A stretch of 9,525 nt of DNA from an uncultured Alphaproteobacteria bacterium (GTDB lineage: Bacteria > Pseudomonadota > Alphaproteobacteria > RF32 > CAG-239). Under the pieces are notes generated by a model, which searched no databases, had not been told where the DNA came from, and saw only the letters and a list, made by a program, of their open reading frames with translations. The DNA lies in assembly GCA_900540425.1 (NCBI GenBank), contig UQFU01000065.1, forward strand, positions 1 to 9,525, read 5' to 3'. Of the stretch, positions 1 to 6,116 are shown one piece after another (positions within the stretch are counted from its first letter, which is position 1; the number at the start of each line of letters is the position of its first letter). Made by a program: the position numbers and the translations under genes.

Positions 1-15
1 TCTCGCAATAGGAAC

Positions 16-21
16 TGTCAA
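16..21 (-). promoter_or_regulatory. Possible -35 element of a leftward gene
   Basis: Read on the minus strand this is TTGACA, a perfect sigma70-type -35 hexamer. A -10 element at normal spacing would fall just outside the left edge of the window, so only half of the promoter could be visible. If real, it would drive a gene to the left, divergent from the rest of the window. A hexamer match alone is weak evidence. Confidence 0.2.
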
Positions 22-27
22 ATTTTT

Positions 28-56
28 GTTAACATTGCATAACAAAAGTTAACATT
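28..56. repeat. Direct repeat GTTAACATT x2, 20-bp period
   Basis: GTTAACATT occurs at 28-36 and again at 48-56, a centre-to-centre distance of 20 bp (about two helical turns). An overlapping inverted repeat, TTTTGTT at 24-30 and AACAAAA at 41-47, lies in the same stretch. It sits directly upstream of the possible leftward -35 at 16-21. Two in-phase sites are the layout of a dimeric regulator's operator, but the region is AT-rich, so chance is possible and no regulator is identified. Confidence 0.35.
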
Positions 57-63
57 TGCCATC

Positions 64-97
64 AAAGCTTTTTCGTTGTGAAACGAAAAAGCTTTTT
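64..97 (+). terminator. Terminator-like hairpin, copy 1
   Basis: A perfect 14-bp stem (64-77 pairing with 82-95) closes a GTGA loop (78-81) and ends in a run of five T (93-97). The start of the stem is an A-run that also pairs with the T-run, as in rho-independent terminators. It could end transcription entering from the left. The whole hairpin is repeated exactly at 368-401. Confidence 0.6.
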
Positions 98-403
98 ACC
101 TGATTAAACATTTTAATTATATAATTTTATTGCAAAAGCGCTCTTTGTAAACAAATTTGCATTTGAAAATTTGTTTTTTCACATTTTCAGGATCCCTCCT
201 GTGAAGGCCGGCTCCTGAAACTCTTAAAATTAACCGTGAAAAAAGACATATCGCTAATTTTATGTATCTGCTGCGGCTCTTTCTGCGAAGAAACGGCTTC
301 GGTCTAATAAATTAAAGCATCGGCGGCCCATCAAAAATAAAGTTTGTTGCATATTGGCCGCCGTTCCAAAGCTTTTTCGTTGTGAAACGAAAAAGCTTTT
401 TTT
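98..403 (+). ncRNA. Candidate small RNA region between duplicated hairpins
   Basis: No convincing protein is encoded here. The stretch has a TATAAT at 120-125 (with no clear -35) and a bulged hairpin: TTCAC 178-182 pairs with GTGAA 201-205, and AGGA 189-192 pairs with TCCT 197-200. A second stem, CGGCGGCC 321-328 with GGCCGCCG 356-363, lies just before the strong hairpin terminator at 368-403. The pyrimidine stretch CCCTCCT (194-200) and CTCCTG (211-216) resemble anti-Shine-Dalgarno sequences found in some small regulatory RNAs. The promoter, ends and even the existence of a transcript are inferred. It matches no RNA family that I recognise. Confidence 0.28.
368..403 (+). terminator. Terminator-like hairpin, copy 2
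   Basis: A perfect 14-bp stem (368-381 with 386-399) with a GTGA loop (382-385) runs into seven T (397-403). It is identical to the hairpin at 64-97, and the identity extends over 35 bp (63-97 and 367-401). With the longer T-tract this copy is the better rho-independent terminator. It lies 74 bp before the HD-domain gene, so that gene needs its own promoter or read-through. Confidence 0.65.
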
Positions 404-447
404 GTGCAAAACACAAAATCCTTGTTGTAAATCCGCCCTGATTTCTG

Positions 448-472
448 GTTTCCTACATACCGGAAACGGAGA
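448..472 (+). promoter_or_regulatory. Leader inverted repeat abutting the SD of the HD gene
   Basis: GTTTCC (448-453) pairs with GGAAAC (462-467), leaving an 8-nt loop. The Shine-Dalgarno GGAGA (468-472) follows immediately and lies 5 nt before the ATG at 478. The SD fixes this start. The hairpin is short (6 bp), so any role in translation control is speculative. No consensus promoter is clear between 404 and 447. Confidence 0.35.
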
Positions 473-477
473 ACAAG

Positions 478-1320
478 ATGATAAACACCCATATTGAAGA
501 ACAAATCCTCAGGCAAGAATACCGCCGCTGCCTTGAATATGTAAAAGACTCGCACTTTCATACACTTTACGCCAACGAAAAAATCGAACATTCATTTCAG
601 GTAATCGGTGCCGGAAATTACATTATGAAACACGAAAAATATTATCAGGGCAGGGACGAAACATTCCTTCGCCTCGCCAAACTGGCATACCTGTTTCATG
701 ACATCGGGCGTTTTCGCGAAATTTGCGAACTTTTTGACCTCGGCATCGAACACCTGAGCGCCACCAAACTCGACCACGGGGCTTTCGGGGCAGAGTTTCT
801 CAGCCGGCTTCCGCAATACGACACCCCCTTTCTCCTGCTTCCTGTCAAATATCATAACAAACTGATTGAAGACTATTATAATTCCGCCGAATATCATAAT
901 CTGGAAAAAGAAAAAAAAGATATCACCGAGATTCTCAAACTCGTCCGCGATGCCGACAAAATCGCCAACTTTCATCTGATTACAACTCGCACCGAAGAGT
1001 TAAAAGAACTCTTTTGTCCGGAAAATGCCCGCAACCTGCCGCAAAATATCCAACCGGAAATTCTTGAAGATTTTATGAACGAAAAAGCCATCGACCTGCG
1101 CAAAATAAAAACTGTCTGCGACCGGATTCTCAATCTGCTCAGCTGGACTTATGACCTGAATTATCTGCCGTCATTTGTCTTTTGTTCCAAGCTGAATTGT
1201 TTTGACAAAATGCTGAATATCTTAAAAACCTGTAATCCTGATAACAAGACGCAGGAAAAAGTTGAAAAAAAACTGAAATCATTTATAACTAAACAGTATA
1301 AGGCTTTATCTTCTAACTAA
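478..1320 (+). CDS. HD-domain metal-dependent phosphohydrolase
   Basis: A 280-residue protein with the HD superfamily signature. It shows H38, then H74-D75 in YLFHDIGRF, H100 in LDHGAFGAEFL, H126 in VKYHNK, and D158/D160 in RDADKIANF. This spacing (H, HD, H, H, D) is that of HD enzymes able to bind two metal ions, which hydrolyse phosphate esters such as nucleotides. The substrate cannot be told from sequence. There is no signal peptide or membrane segment, so it is probably cytoplasmic. The C-terminal ~100 residues are helical-looking and Lys-rich and do not resemble a domain I know. The start at ATG 478 has SD GGAGA at 468-472. The AsmA-like gene follows after 16 bp, suggesting co-transcription, although the two have no obvious shared function. 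Confidence 0.85.
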   Translation: MINTHIEEQILRQEYRRCLEYVKDSHFHTLYANEKIEHSFQVIGAGNYIMKHEKYYQGRDETFLRLAKLAYLFHDIGRFREICELFDLGIEHLSATKLDHGAFGAEFLSRLPQYDTPFLLLPVKYHNKLIEDYYNSAEYHNLEKEKKDITEILKLVRDADKIANFHLITTRTEELKELFCPENARNLPQNIQPEILEDFMNEKAIDLRKIKTVCDRILNLLSWTYDLNYLPSFVFCSKLNCFDKMLNILKTCNPDNKTQEKVEKKLKSFITKQYKALSSN

Positions 1321-1336
1321 CACAAAGGAACGTATC

Positions 1337-2122
1337 ATGAAAAAATACATTATCCTGGTTATTCTTCTTATAATTGGCGGCGGCGCTTTCTATCTCGCCA
1401 ATTCATACGAAGCAATAGTCAAGAATCTGGTTCACAAATACGGCAGCCAGGTTACCGGAACCGACGTAAGCCTGGAGGGTTTCAAAATATCTCTGACTGA
1501 CGGGGAAGGACGAATCAAAAAAATCGTCGTTGCCAACCCCAAAGGCTATAAATCGCCACACTTCATCAGCCTTGACGGCATTACCGTAAAAGTCAACATC
1601 AAAAGCCTGGCTTCAGACACAATCATTATTGACAGCATCGTCATCGACAAACCGTCCATCAGCTATGAAATCTTGTCGCTAACCCAAAACAACCTCAAAG
1701 AAATCCAGAATAACATCAACAGCTTTGCTGCCAAATCATCCTCCGGCAAAGGAAAAGACACGGCAGAAACCGAAAAAAACTCAACATCGGAAAAAACTTC
1801 CGAAGGCAAAAAAGTTATCATTAAAAAGCTGCAAATCAAAAGCGGCGAAATCATCGCCGCGGCTTCTGCCGGCGGTCTTGCCGGCGGAAACGTAACGGTT
1901 TTGCTGCCCGATATTAACATGAACAATATCGGCGGCGGACAAAACGGAAACGATATTCCGCAGATCATTATCAAAGTAATGAATCAAATCCTCAAAACTG
2001 CTTCGCAAACCGTTGCCAAAGTACAAATCGGTGACCTTAAAAACATTGCCGAAAAAAATCTTGATAATGTCGTCGGCGGTGTCAAAGACCGGGTCAAAAC
2101 CCTGGGCATTTTCGGAAAATAA
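1337..2122 (+). CDS. AsmA-like membrane-anchored envelope protein
   Basis: A 261-residue protein. Residues 4-20 form a hydrophobic N-terminal segment with no lipobox or clear cleavage site, so it is probably an uncleaved inner-membrane anchor with the rest in the periplasm. Residues ~35-112 show the pattern of AsmA/DUF748-type proteins: GSQVTGTDVSLEGFKISLTD, then NPKGYKSPHF, then alternating hydrophobic strands ending in IDKPSISYEI. A hydrophilic Lys/Ser/Glu-rich linker (~133-160) separates this from a second strand-rich part (160-190) and a Val/Lys-rich tail. AsmA-family proteins are linked to outer-membrane biogenesis and lipid transport, but this one is far shorter than AsmA (~600 residues). 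The start is supported by AAAGGAA at 1324-1330. A bidirectional terminator follows. Confidence 0.7.
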   Translation: MKKYIILVILLIIGGGAFYLANSYEAIVKNLVHKYGSQVTGTDVSLEGFKISLTDGEGRIKKIVVANPKGYKSPHFISLDGITVKVNIKSLASDTIIIDSIVIDKPSISYEILSLTQNNLKEIQNNINSFAAKSSSGKGKDTAETEKNSTSEKTSEGKKVIIKKLQIKSGEIIAAASAGGLAGGNVTVLLPDINMNNIGGGQNGNDIPQIIIKVMNQILKTASQTVAKVQIGDLKNIAEKNLDNVVGGVKDRVKTLGIFGK

Positions 2123-2134
2123 AAACCGAGGACT

Positions 2135-2165
2135 AAAAAATCCCCGGAAATCCGGGGATTTTTTT
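2135..2165. terminator. Bidirectional rho-independent terminator
   Basis: The A-run and CCCCGG arm (2135-2147) pairs with CCGGGG plus T-run (2152-2164) around a 4-nt loop. T-runs of six or seven follow the stem on both strands. It lies between the stop of the AsmA-like gene (2122, plus) and the stop of dsbD (2168, minus), so it can end both converging transcripts. Confidence 0.9.
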
Positions 2166-2167
2166 GC

Positions 2168-3778
2168 TCATTTCAAATACCCTTTCAAAATTGAATCAGT
2201 CAACAGCTGCGGCAAGATTACATACTGCCGGGATTTTCCGTCATAATAAACATACAGCGGAATGCTGTTACGTCCATAAGCGGCAAGCGCTTTAGTAATT
2301 TCTTCGCTTTCATTGGTCCAATCCGCTTTGAAAATATGTATTTTCCTCAGGGAAATCAAATCCGAAAATTCTTTAGAACTGAAAGCCAACCTTTCATTAG
2401 CCAGACATGTAATACACCATTTGGCAGTAAAATTAATAAAAACCGGTTCACCTTTGTCCACCAGCTCGGCAACTTTCCGGGCATTATAGGGCTGCCATTC
2501 GGCAGTCGAAGCAGTATCTGCTGCATGCCTCCCGGTTTGATTATACAAGACCCAAACCAGCCAAAGACAGGTCAAAAAGACAGGAATAGCAAAGACTTTT
2601 TTCAAAATATCCATCCATTTTCCCGGCCGCGGCAGCATTTTGTGCAAAACCTTCGGAAAAAATCCCACCAAGGTAAAAGGCAGCGCATATCCCAGACTTA
2701 ACGACAGAAAAACCGGAAGATACACATACAACGGCTGCATCAAGGTATAACCGATGGCAATCCCCATAAACGGCGCTGTACAGGGGCTGGCAATCAACAC
2801 CGCAAAAAATCCGGTCGCAAAAGCTCCAATTCGCCGATTGCTCATCGAAATCCGCCCCAGGCGGTCAGCAAAAGGATTTCTGACCTTAATCAAATCCAAC
2901 AACAAAAAGAACACAATTACAAATATAACCAATATAACCGCCACAAAAACCGGCGATTGCAGCTGGAAGCCCCAGCCGATATGCTCGCCCTGTGCCCGTA
3001 AAAACGCCAAAATTCCGGCAATAATCATAAAAGAGAGTACCACTCCGGCCAGATACAGCAGCGAATCAATCCGCATCTGCCGGTGATTCAGACGTCCCTG
3101 AACCAAAGAAATGGCCTTTAGTGTCAAAATCGGAAAAATACAGGGCATAAAATTCAAAATCAATCCGCCCACAAAAGCCAAAAGCAAAACAACCGGAAAA
3201 GAAACGTCACCGGAAGACGACGGGGATTGCGGCGCTCTGACAAACGACTTTTCGGCGGCAGCCAACGCGGATTTAAAAACGCTCCCCGGTGCCGGATTCA
3301 AATCCGTAACCTCAAAAGACAGAACAAGGCTGAACTTTTCCGGAATACATTCCTCCCGGCAGGCCAACCAGGAAACCTGCAGCGGAATTTCAATTCTTCG
3401 CTCCGGACGGGGCAGGGGAACAACCGTCGTTTTGTAATACGCAGTACCGGAATATCCGAACTGGACAATGCCGTCCGTTTCAAAACGCTCCGGAACCGAC
3501 CAGCGTGCATCCTTCAAAGCATACCCTTCCGGAAGTTCAAAGGTAACTTCGGTCGGGCGGCCAATGTCTCCGGGCTCCTGGGCAAAAATATGCCAGCCGT
3601 TTTTCATCTCAAATTTCACCAAAATATCAAACGGCTGTTCCGGATTAACAGACGGGCTTTCCGTAATGATTTCGGCTTCCACCTTGTCTGTTTTAAAACC
3701 ATTCTGCCAAGCATGGCTCTCGCCTGCAAAGACAAGAGCCATCGCCAAAATCAAAACAAATCTGACAAACTTATGCAT
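2168..3778 (-). CDS. dsbD: Thiol:disulfide interchange protein DsbD family (DsbD/ScsB-like)
   Basis: A 536-residue inner-membrane protein that in this family passes electrons from cytoplasmic thioredoxin to periplasmic thiol proteins. All three modules are present. A signal peptide (1-23, ending GESHA) precedes an N-terminal alpha domain (~27-157) with C140 and C144 in WLACREEC. A multi-pass membrane domain (~193-412) has C213 in NFMPCIFP and C333 in ASPCTAPF. A C-terminal thioredoxin-like domain has WCITC (C455, C458). The C-x3-C pair in the alpha domain is more like ScsB-type members than classical E. coli DsbD. ATG 3778 is chosen because it starts directly at the signal peptide. An upstream TTG at 3811 would add 11 charged residues and is less likely. 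The SD is weak, and the start overlaps the upstream gene's stop by 8 bp, which suggests translational coupling. Confidence 0.93.
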   Translation of the reverse strand: MHKFVRFVLILAMALVFAGESHAWQNGFKTDKVEAEIITESPSVNPEQPFDILVKFEMKNGWHIFAQEPGDIGRPTEVTFELPEGYALKDARWSVPERFETDGIVQFGYSGTAYYKTTVVPLPRPERRIEIPLQVSWLACREECIPEKFSLVLSFEVTDLNPAPGSVFKSALAAAEKSFVRAPQSPSSSGDVSFPVVLLLAFVGGLILNFMPCIFPILTLKAISLVQGRLNHRQMRIDSLLYLAGVVLSFMIIAGILAFLRAQGEHIGWGFQLQSPVFVAVILVIFVIVFFLLLDLIKVRNPFADRLGRISMSNRRIGAFATGFFAVLIASPCTAPFMGIAIGYTLMQPLYVYLPVFLSLSLGYALPFTLVGFFPKVLHKMLPRPGKWMDILKKVFAIPVFLTCLWLVWVLYNQTGRHAADTASTAEWQPYNARKVAELVDKGEPVFINFTAKWCITCLANERLAFSSKEFSDLISLRKIHIFKADWTNESEEITKALAAYGRNSIPLYVYYDGKSRQYVILPQLLTDSILKGYLK

Positions 3779-4499
3779 TTTTATCCGTTTTTCCCGGCTT
3801 CCTGGCCGCAATTACAAAATTATAATAAGCGGCAACCACAATGGTCAGAGCCTTAACCAGCCCCAAAACGCCAAAAACGATTGCCAACTGCATAAACCAC
3901 CCCGGAAGCACACACATCAAAACCAAGGCTATCAGCGTTTCAGATCCTTGGGCAACGCCGCCGAGATAAAACGGCGAGTTATTCAAAAGCTCCCGATTCT
4001 GGCTGTTTTTATACGCAATGACCGCATAAGCCAACATGGCGCAGGCCGAAGAAGTAAAAGCAAACAGCAAAAAAGAGGCGGCAACGGCATTCTGCAGCGG
4101 ATTGGCCAGCGCAAAAGCAAAAATAACGCCGGCATAAAAAACATAATCCAAAACCGCATCAAGAAAAACGCCGTAATCCGTAATTTTGGTCTTGCGGGCA
4201 ATCGCCCCGTCCAAACCGTCGCACAGCCGGTTGATGAGAATAAACAGCAAACCGGTCGCATACATCTGCAACGAAATAAAATTAATCGCCAGCAGCCCGA
4301 TTACAAAACCGGCAATCGAAACCGCATTTGCCGGTATTCCGGCCTTGGCCAGCTTTGCCCCGAAGGAATTAAAGGAATTTGTCATCTGCTTATTAAGACG
4401 AACCGCCGAAACCCGGGCCTGTTCATAATATTTTTTCAAATCTTCCGCTTTCATCTTTTTATTAACCTTATTCAAAATTGGCTTTAATTTATCTTGCAT
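3771..4499 (-). CDS. CDP-alcohol phosphatidyltransferase family protein
   Basis: A 242-residue integral membrane enzyme. It carries the full CDP-alcohol phosphotransferase signature at residues 94-118: CDGLDGAIAR, seven residues, then GVFLDAVLD, giving acidic residues D94, D97, D114 and D118 that bind metal and CDP. Members transfer a phosphatidyl group from CDP-diacylglycerol (or a similar donor) to an alcohol such as glycerol phosphate, serine or inositol. The acceptor cannot be told here. About five or six hydrophobic segments follow a charged, amphipathic N-terminus (1-45). Start ATG 4499 is preferred over the in-frame ATG 4517 because GAAAGG lies 10 nt upstream of it, whereas no SD precedes 4517. 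It is first in a two-gene operon with dsbD and divergent from apbE. Confidence 0.88.
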   Translation of the reverse strand: MQDKLKPILNKVNKKMKAEDLKKYYEQARVSAVRLNKQMTNSFNSFGAKLAKAGIPANAVSIAGFVIGLLAINFISLQMYATGLLFILINRLCDGLDGAIARKTKITDYGVFLDAVLDYVFYAGVIFAFALANPLQNAVAASFLLFAFTSSACAMLAYAVIAYKNSQNRELLNNSPFYLGGVAQGSETLIALVLMCVLPGWFMQLAIVFGVLGLVKALTIVVAAYYNFVIAARKPGKTDKNA

Positions 4500-4509
4500 A
4501 TTAAAACTA

Positions 4510-4515
4510 CCTTTC
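4510..4515 (-). promoter_or_regulatory. SD that decides the phosphatidyltransferase start
   Basis: On the minus strand this reads GAAAGG, 10 nt before ATG 4499. It overlaps the alternative ATG at 4517-4515, which lacks its own ribosome site. This supports the shorter, 242-residue protein. Confidence 0.5.
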
Positions 4516-4533
4516 ATAGTATAGAGCTACTAT
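4516..4533. promoter_or_regulatory. Inverted repeat in the divergent intergenic region
   Basis: ATAGTA (4516-4521) and TACTAT (4528-4533) form an inverted repeat around TAGAGC, between the divergent phosphatidyltransferase and apbE genes. On the minus strand the arms include TATACT and TATAGT, both -10-like. The site could therefore be a promoter, an operator, or both for the leftward operon. No good -35 is visible in either direction. A TATAAT at 4584-4589 touches the apbE ATG and is too close to be its promoter. Confidence 0.35.
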
Positions 4534-4589
4534 ATTTGGATTTGCTTAATTTATCGTAAAAAAAAGGCTTTAACCGGGGTACATATAAT

Positions 4590-5663
4590 ATGAGACTTTT
4601 TAAATACATTTCAATATTGGCTGTAACTGCTTTGGGCGCGTATTTTTTGTTCTTCCGCGATAATCCCTATCAGGAAATCAGCGGCCGAACCTTCGGAACT
4701 TATTATAACGTCAAAATCAGAACCGAACACAAAAACCGCCTTCTCTTGCAAAAAATCAAAAACGAACTGGAACAAATCAATGCCGAAATGTCCGTCTTTG
4801 AACCCGGATCCGAAATCAACAACATTAACGACGCGGCCGCCGGGCAGCCGATAGATTTGTCAGATAACATGTCCGACGTCATGCGCAGCGCCCGTGAGGT
4901 GTACCGCCTGACTGAAGGCAGCTTCGATCCGACCGTCGGCCAGCTGGTCGACCTTTGGGGCTTTGGCGCCGGCCGCCATGCTGATATCCCGACCGACGAA
5001 CAAATCAAAGAAACCCTGAAAACTGTCGGCTTCAACAAATTAAGCTTTTCCGACAATTACAAAACCCTGCAAAAAAACAACCGCAGCCTGATGCTGAACC
5101 TTTCCGCCATCGCCAAAGGCTACGCCGTTGACCGCATTGCCTTATTGCTCAAGCAGGAAGGATATCAAAACTTTGTCATCGATATCGGCGGAGAAATTTA
5201 TGCCTCCGGAGAAAAATCGGATGCAAACAAAGGCTGGAATATCGGCATTGCCGTGCCCAAGCTGGACAACGCCCCTGAACAAAATGCGGCGGTTATCCGC
5301 CTGCGTAATATGGCTGTTGCCACTTCCGGAGACTACCGCAATTACTACTATAAAGACAACAAACGCTATTCTCACACCATTTCGCCGCAAACCGGCTACC
5401 CGGTAGAACACAATCTGGCCTCTGCAACGGTTTTTGATACAACCTGTATGCGCGCTGACGCTCTGGCTACGGCTTTTATGGCTATGGGCGAGAAAAAAGG
5501 TCTGGTTTTTGCCGACAAAAACAAAATTGCCGTTATTTTCTTTGTGCGTAACGAAAATAATGAAATCCGAATGATTGCTTCCCAGAAGACACGGGAACTC
5601 CTTGACGAATACGAAATTTTGCCGCCGGCTGAAAGCAGACATCCCGGCCGAAGGATAAAATAA
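4590..5663 (+). CDS. apbE: FAD:protein FMN transferase (ApbE)
   Basis: A 357-residue enzyme that transfers FMN from FAD to a Thr hydroxyl in target proteins, typically RnfG and RnfD in the periplasm. The N-terminal hydrophobic segment (4-22) acts as a membrane anchor. There is no lipobox Cys, unlike many ApbE lipoproteins. Family motifs appear in order: GTYYNVK (36-42), MSVFEPGSEINNIN (67-80), GSFDPTVGQLVDLWGFG (110-126), LSAIAKGYAVDR (171-182), VIDIGGEI (196-203), VATSGDYR (243-250), SHTISPQTGYPV (261-272) and ADALATAFMAMG (289-300), which contains the metal/FAD-binding region. A GGGG SD lies 10 nt before ATG 4590. It heads the rnf operon with rseC one base downstream, matching a role in flavinylating the Rnf subunits. 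Confidence 0.95.
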   Translation: MRLFKYISILAVTALGAYFLFFRDNPYQEISGRTFGTYYNVKIRTEHKNRLLLQKIKNELEQINAEMSVFEPGSEINNINDAAAGQPIDLSDNMSDVMRSAREVYRLTEGSFDPTVGQLVDLWGFGAGRHADIPTDEQIKETLKTVGFNKLSFSDNYKTLQKNNRSLMLNLSAIAKGYAVDRIALLLKQEGYQNFVIDIGGEIYASGEKSDANKGWNIGIAVPKLDNAPEQNAAVIRLRNMAVATSGDYRNYYYKDNKRYSHTISPQTGYPVEHNLASATVFDTTCMRADALATAFMAMGEKKGLVFADKNKIAVIFFVRNENNEIRMIASQKTRELLDEYEILPPAESRHPGRRIK

Positions 5664-5664
5664 A

Positions 5665-6078
5665 ATGGAAAACTTACGCCGTTCGGCCGAAATAGTTCGC
5701 GTCGCCCCCCAATGCCTTTGGGTTCGGGTTTGCCGCCGGGAAGCCTGCGGCAGTTGTGCTGCACGCAGCGCCTGCAGCCTGCAAACAAGTTCGGGACAAA
5801 TATTCCGCATTCCGATCGACCGCCCGCAAAATTTCCGCCCCGGACAGTCAATCCTCATCGAAATAACGCCAAAATCGGGATTTCTTGCTGTATTTTGGGC
5901 CTATCTGCTGCCCCTGTTCCTGATGTTATCCACACTGCTGTTAGTCAACACCCTAACCAAAAATGAATTAACCGCCGGAATTTTCAGTATTATTATTTTA
6001 GTTCCGTATTATCTTGTCCTGTTTTTAAACCAAAAGTATTTTAACCAAAAATTTAACTTTAAAATTTTGGAAAAATAG
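5665..6078 (+). CDS. rseC: RseC/MucC family SoxR-reducing-type protein
   Basis: A 137-residue membrane protein. The N-terminal part has a Cys cluster, C23, C28, C31 and C37 (CRREACGSCAARSAC), close to the C-x5-C-x2-C-x5-C pattern of RseC, where it is thought to hold an Fe-S cluster. C17 is an extra nearby Cys. Two membrane segments follow (about 73-95 and 103-122), with a short basic tail. In E. coli RseC is linked to sigma-E control and to reduction of SoxR together with Rsx (the Rnf homologue). In many anaerobes it sits next to rnfB, as here. The start at 5665 is one base after the apbE stop, with AAGGAT at 5651-5656 as SD. The exact role in this organism is inferred from context. Confidence 0.87.
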   Translation: MENLRRSAEIVRVAPQCLWVRVCRREACGSCAARSACSLQTSSGQIFRIPIDRPQNFRPGQSILIEITPKSGFLAVFWAYLLPLFLMLSTLLLVNTLTKNELTAGIFSIIILVPYYLVLFLNQKYFNQKFNFKILEK

Positions 6079-6116
6079 CACAGAATGAGGAAAAATCAGC
6101 AAATACGGAATTTATA

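Noticed and set aside
1..52. C-terminal end of a gene entering from the left
   Set aside because: Two plus-strand frames stay open only to 42 and 52, and neither short peptide is recognisable. The possible divergent -35 argues against it, but it cannot be excluded.
1..477. tRNA, SRP RNA, RNase P RNA, tmRNA or CRISPR array in the left intergenic region
   Set aside because: No cloverleaf with a TTCGA-type loop, none of the conserved cores of these RNAs, and no regularly spaced repeats beyond the two hairpins and the 9-bp pair were found by eye.
331..591. Minus-strand open frame of 86 codons across the HD gene start
   Set aside because: It runs through the terminator hairpin and the leader of the HD gene, has no SD or recognisable motif, and is antisense to a well-supported gene.
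3779..3811. Upstream start of dsbD at 3811
   Set aside because: The codon is TTG, it would put a charged stretch before the signal peptide, and it would lengthen the overlap with the preceding gene to 41 bp.
3227..3856. Long plus-strand open frames opposite dsbD and the phosphatidyltransferase (including 3468-4487)
   Set aside because: The minus-strand genes have full domain signatures. The plus-strand translations are rich in Arg/Lys/Asn/Gln with no domain pattern, as expected of antisense frames in C-ending codon genes.
4584..4589. Perfect TATAAT immediately before the apbE ATG
   Set aside because: A transcript from it would start downstream of the ATG, and there is no -35 at proper spacing (4561-4566 is an A-run).
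5142..5858. Minus-strand open frames of 151-238 codons opposite apbE and rseC
   Set aside because: They are antisense to two confidently identified genes and show no family motif or ribosome site.
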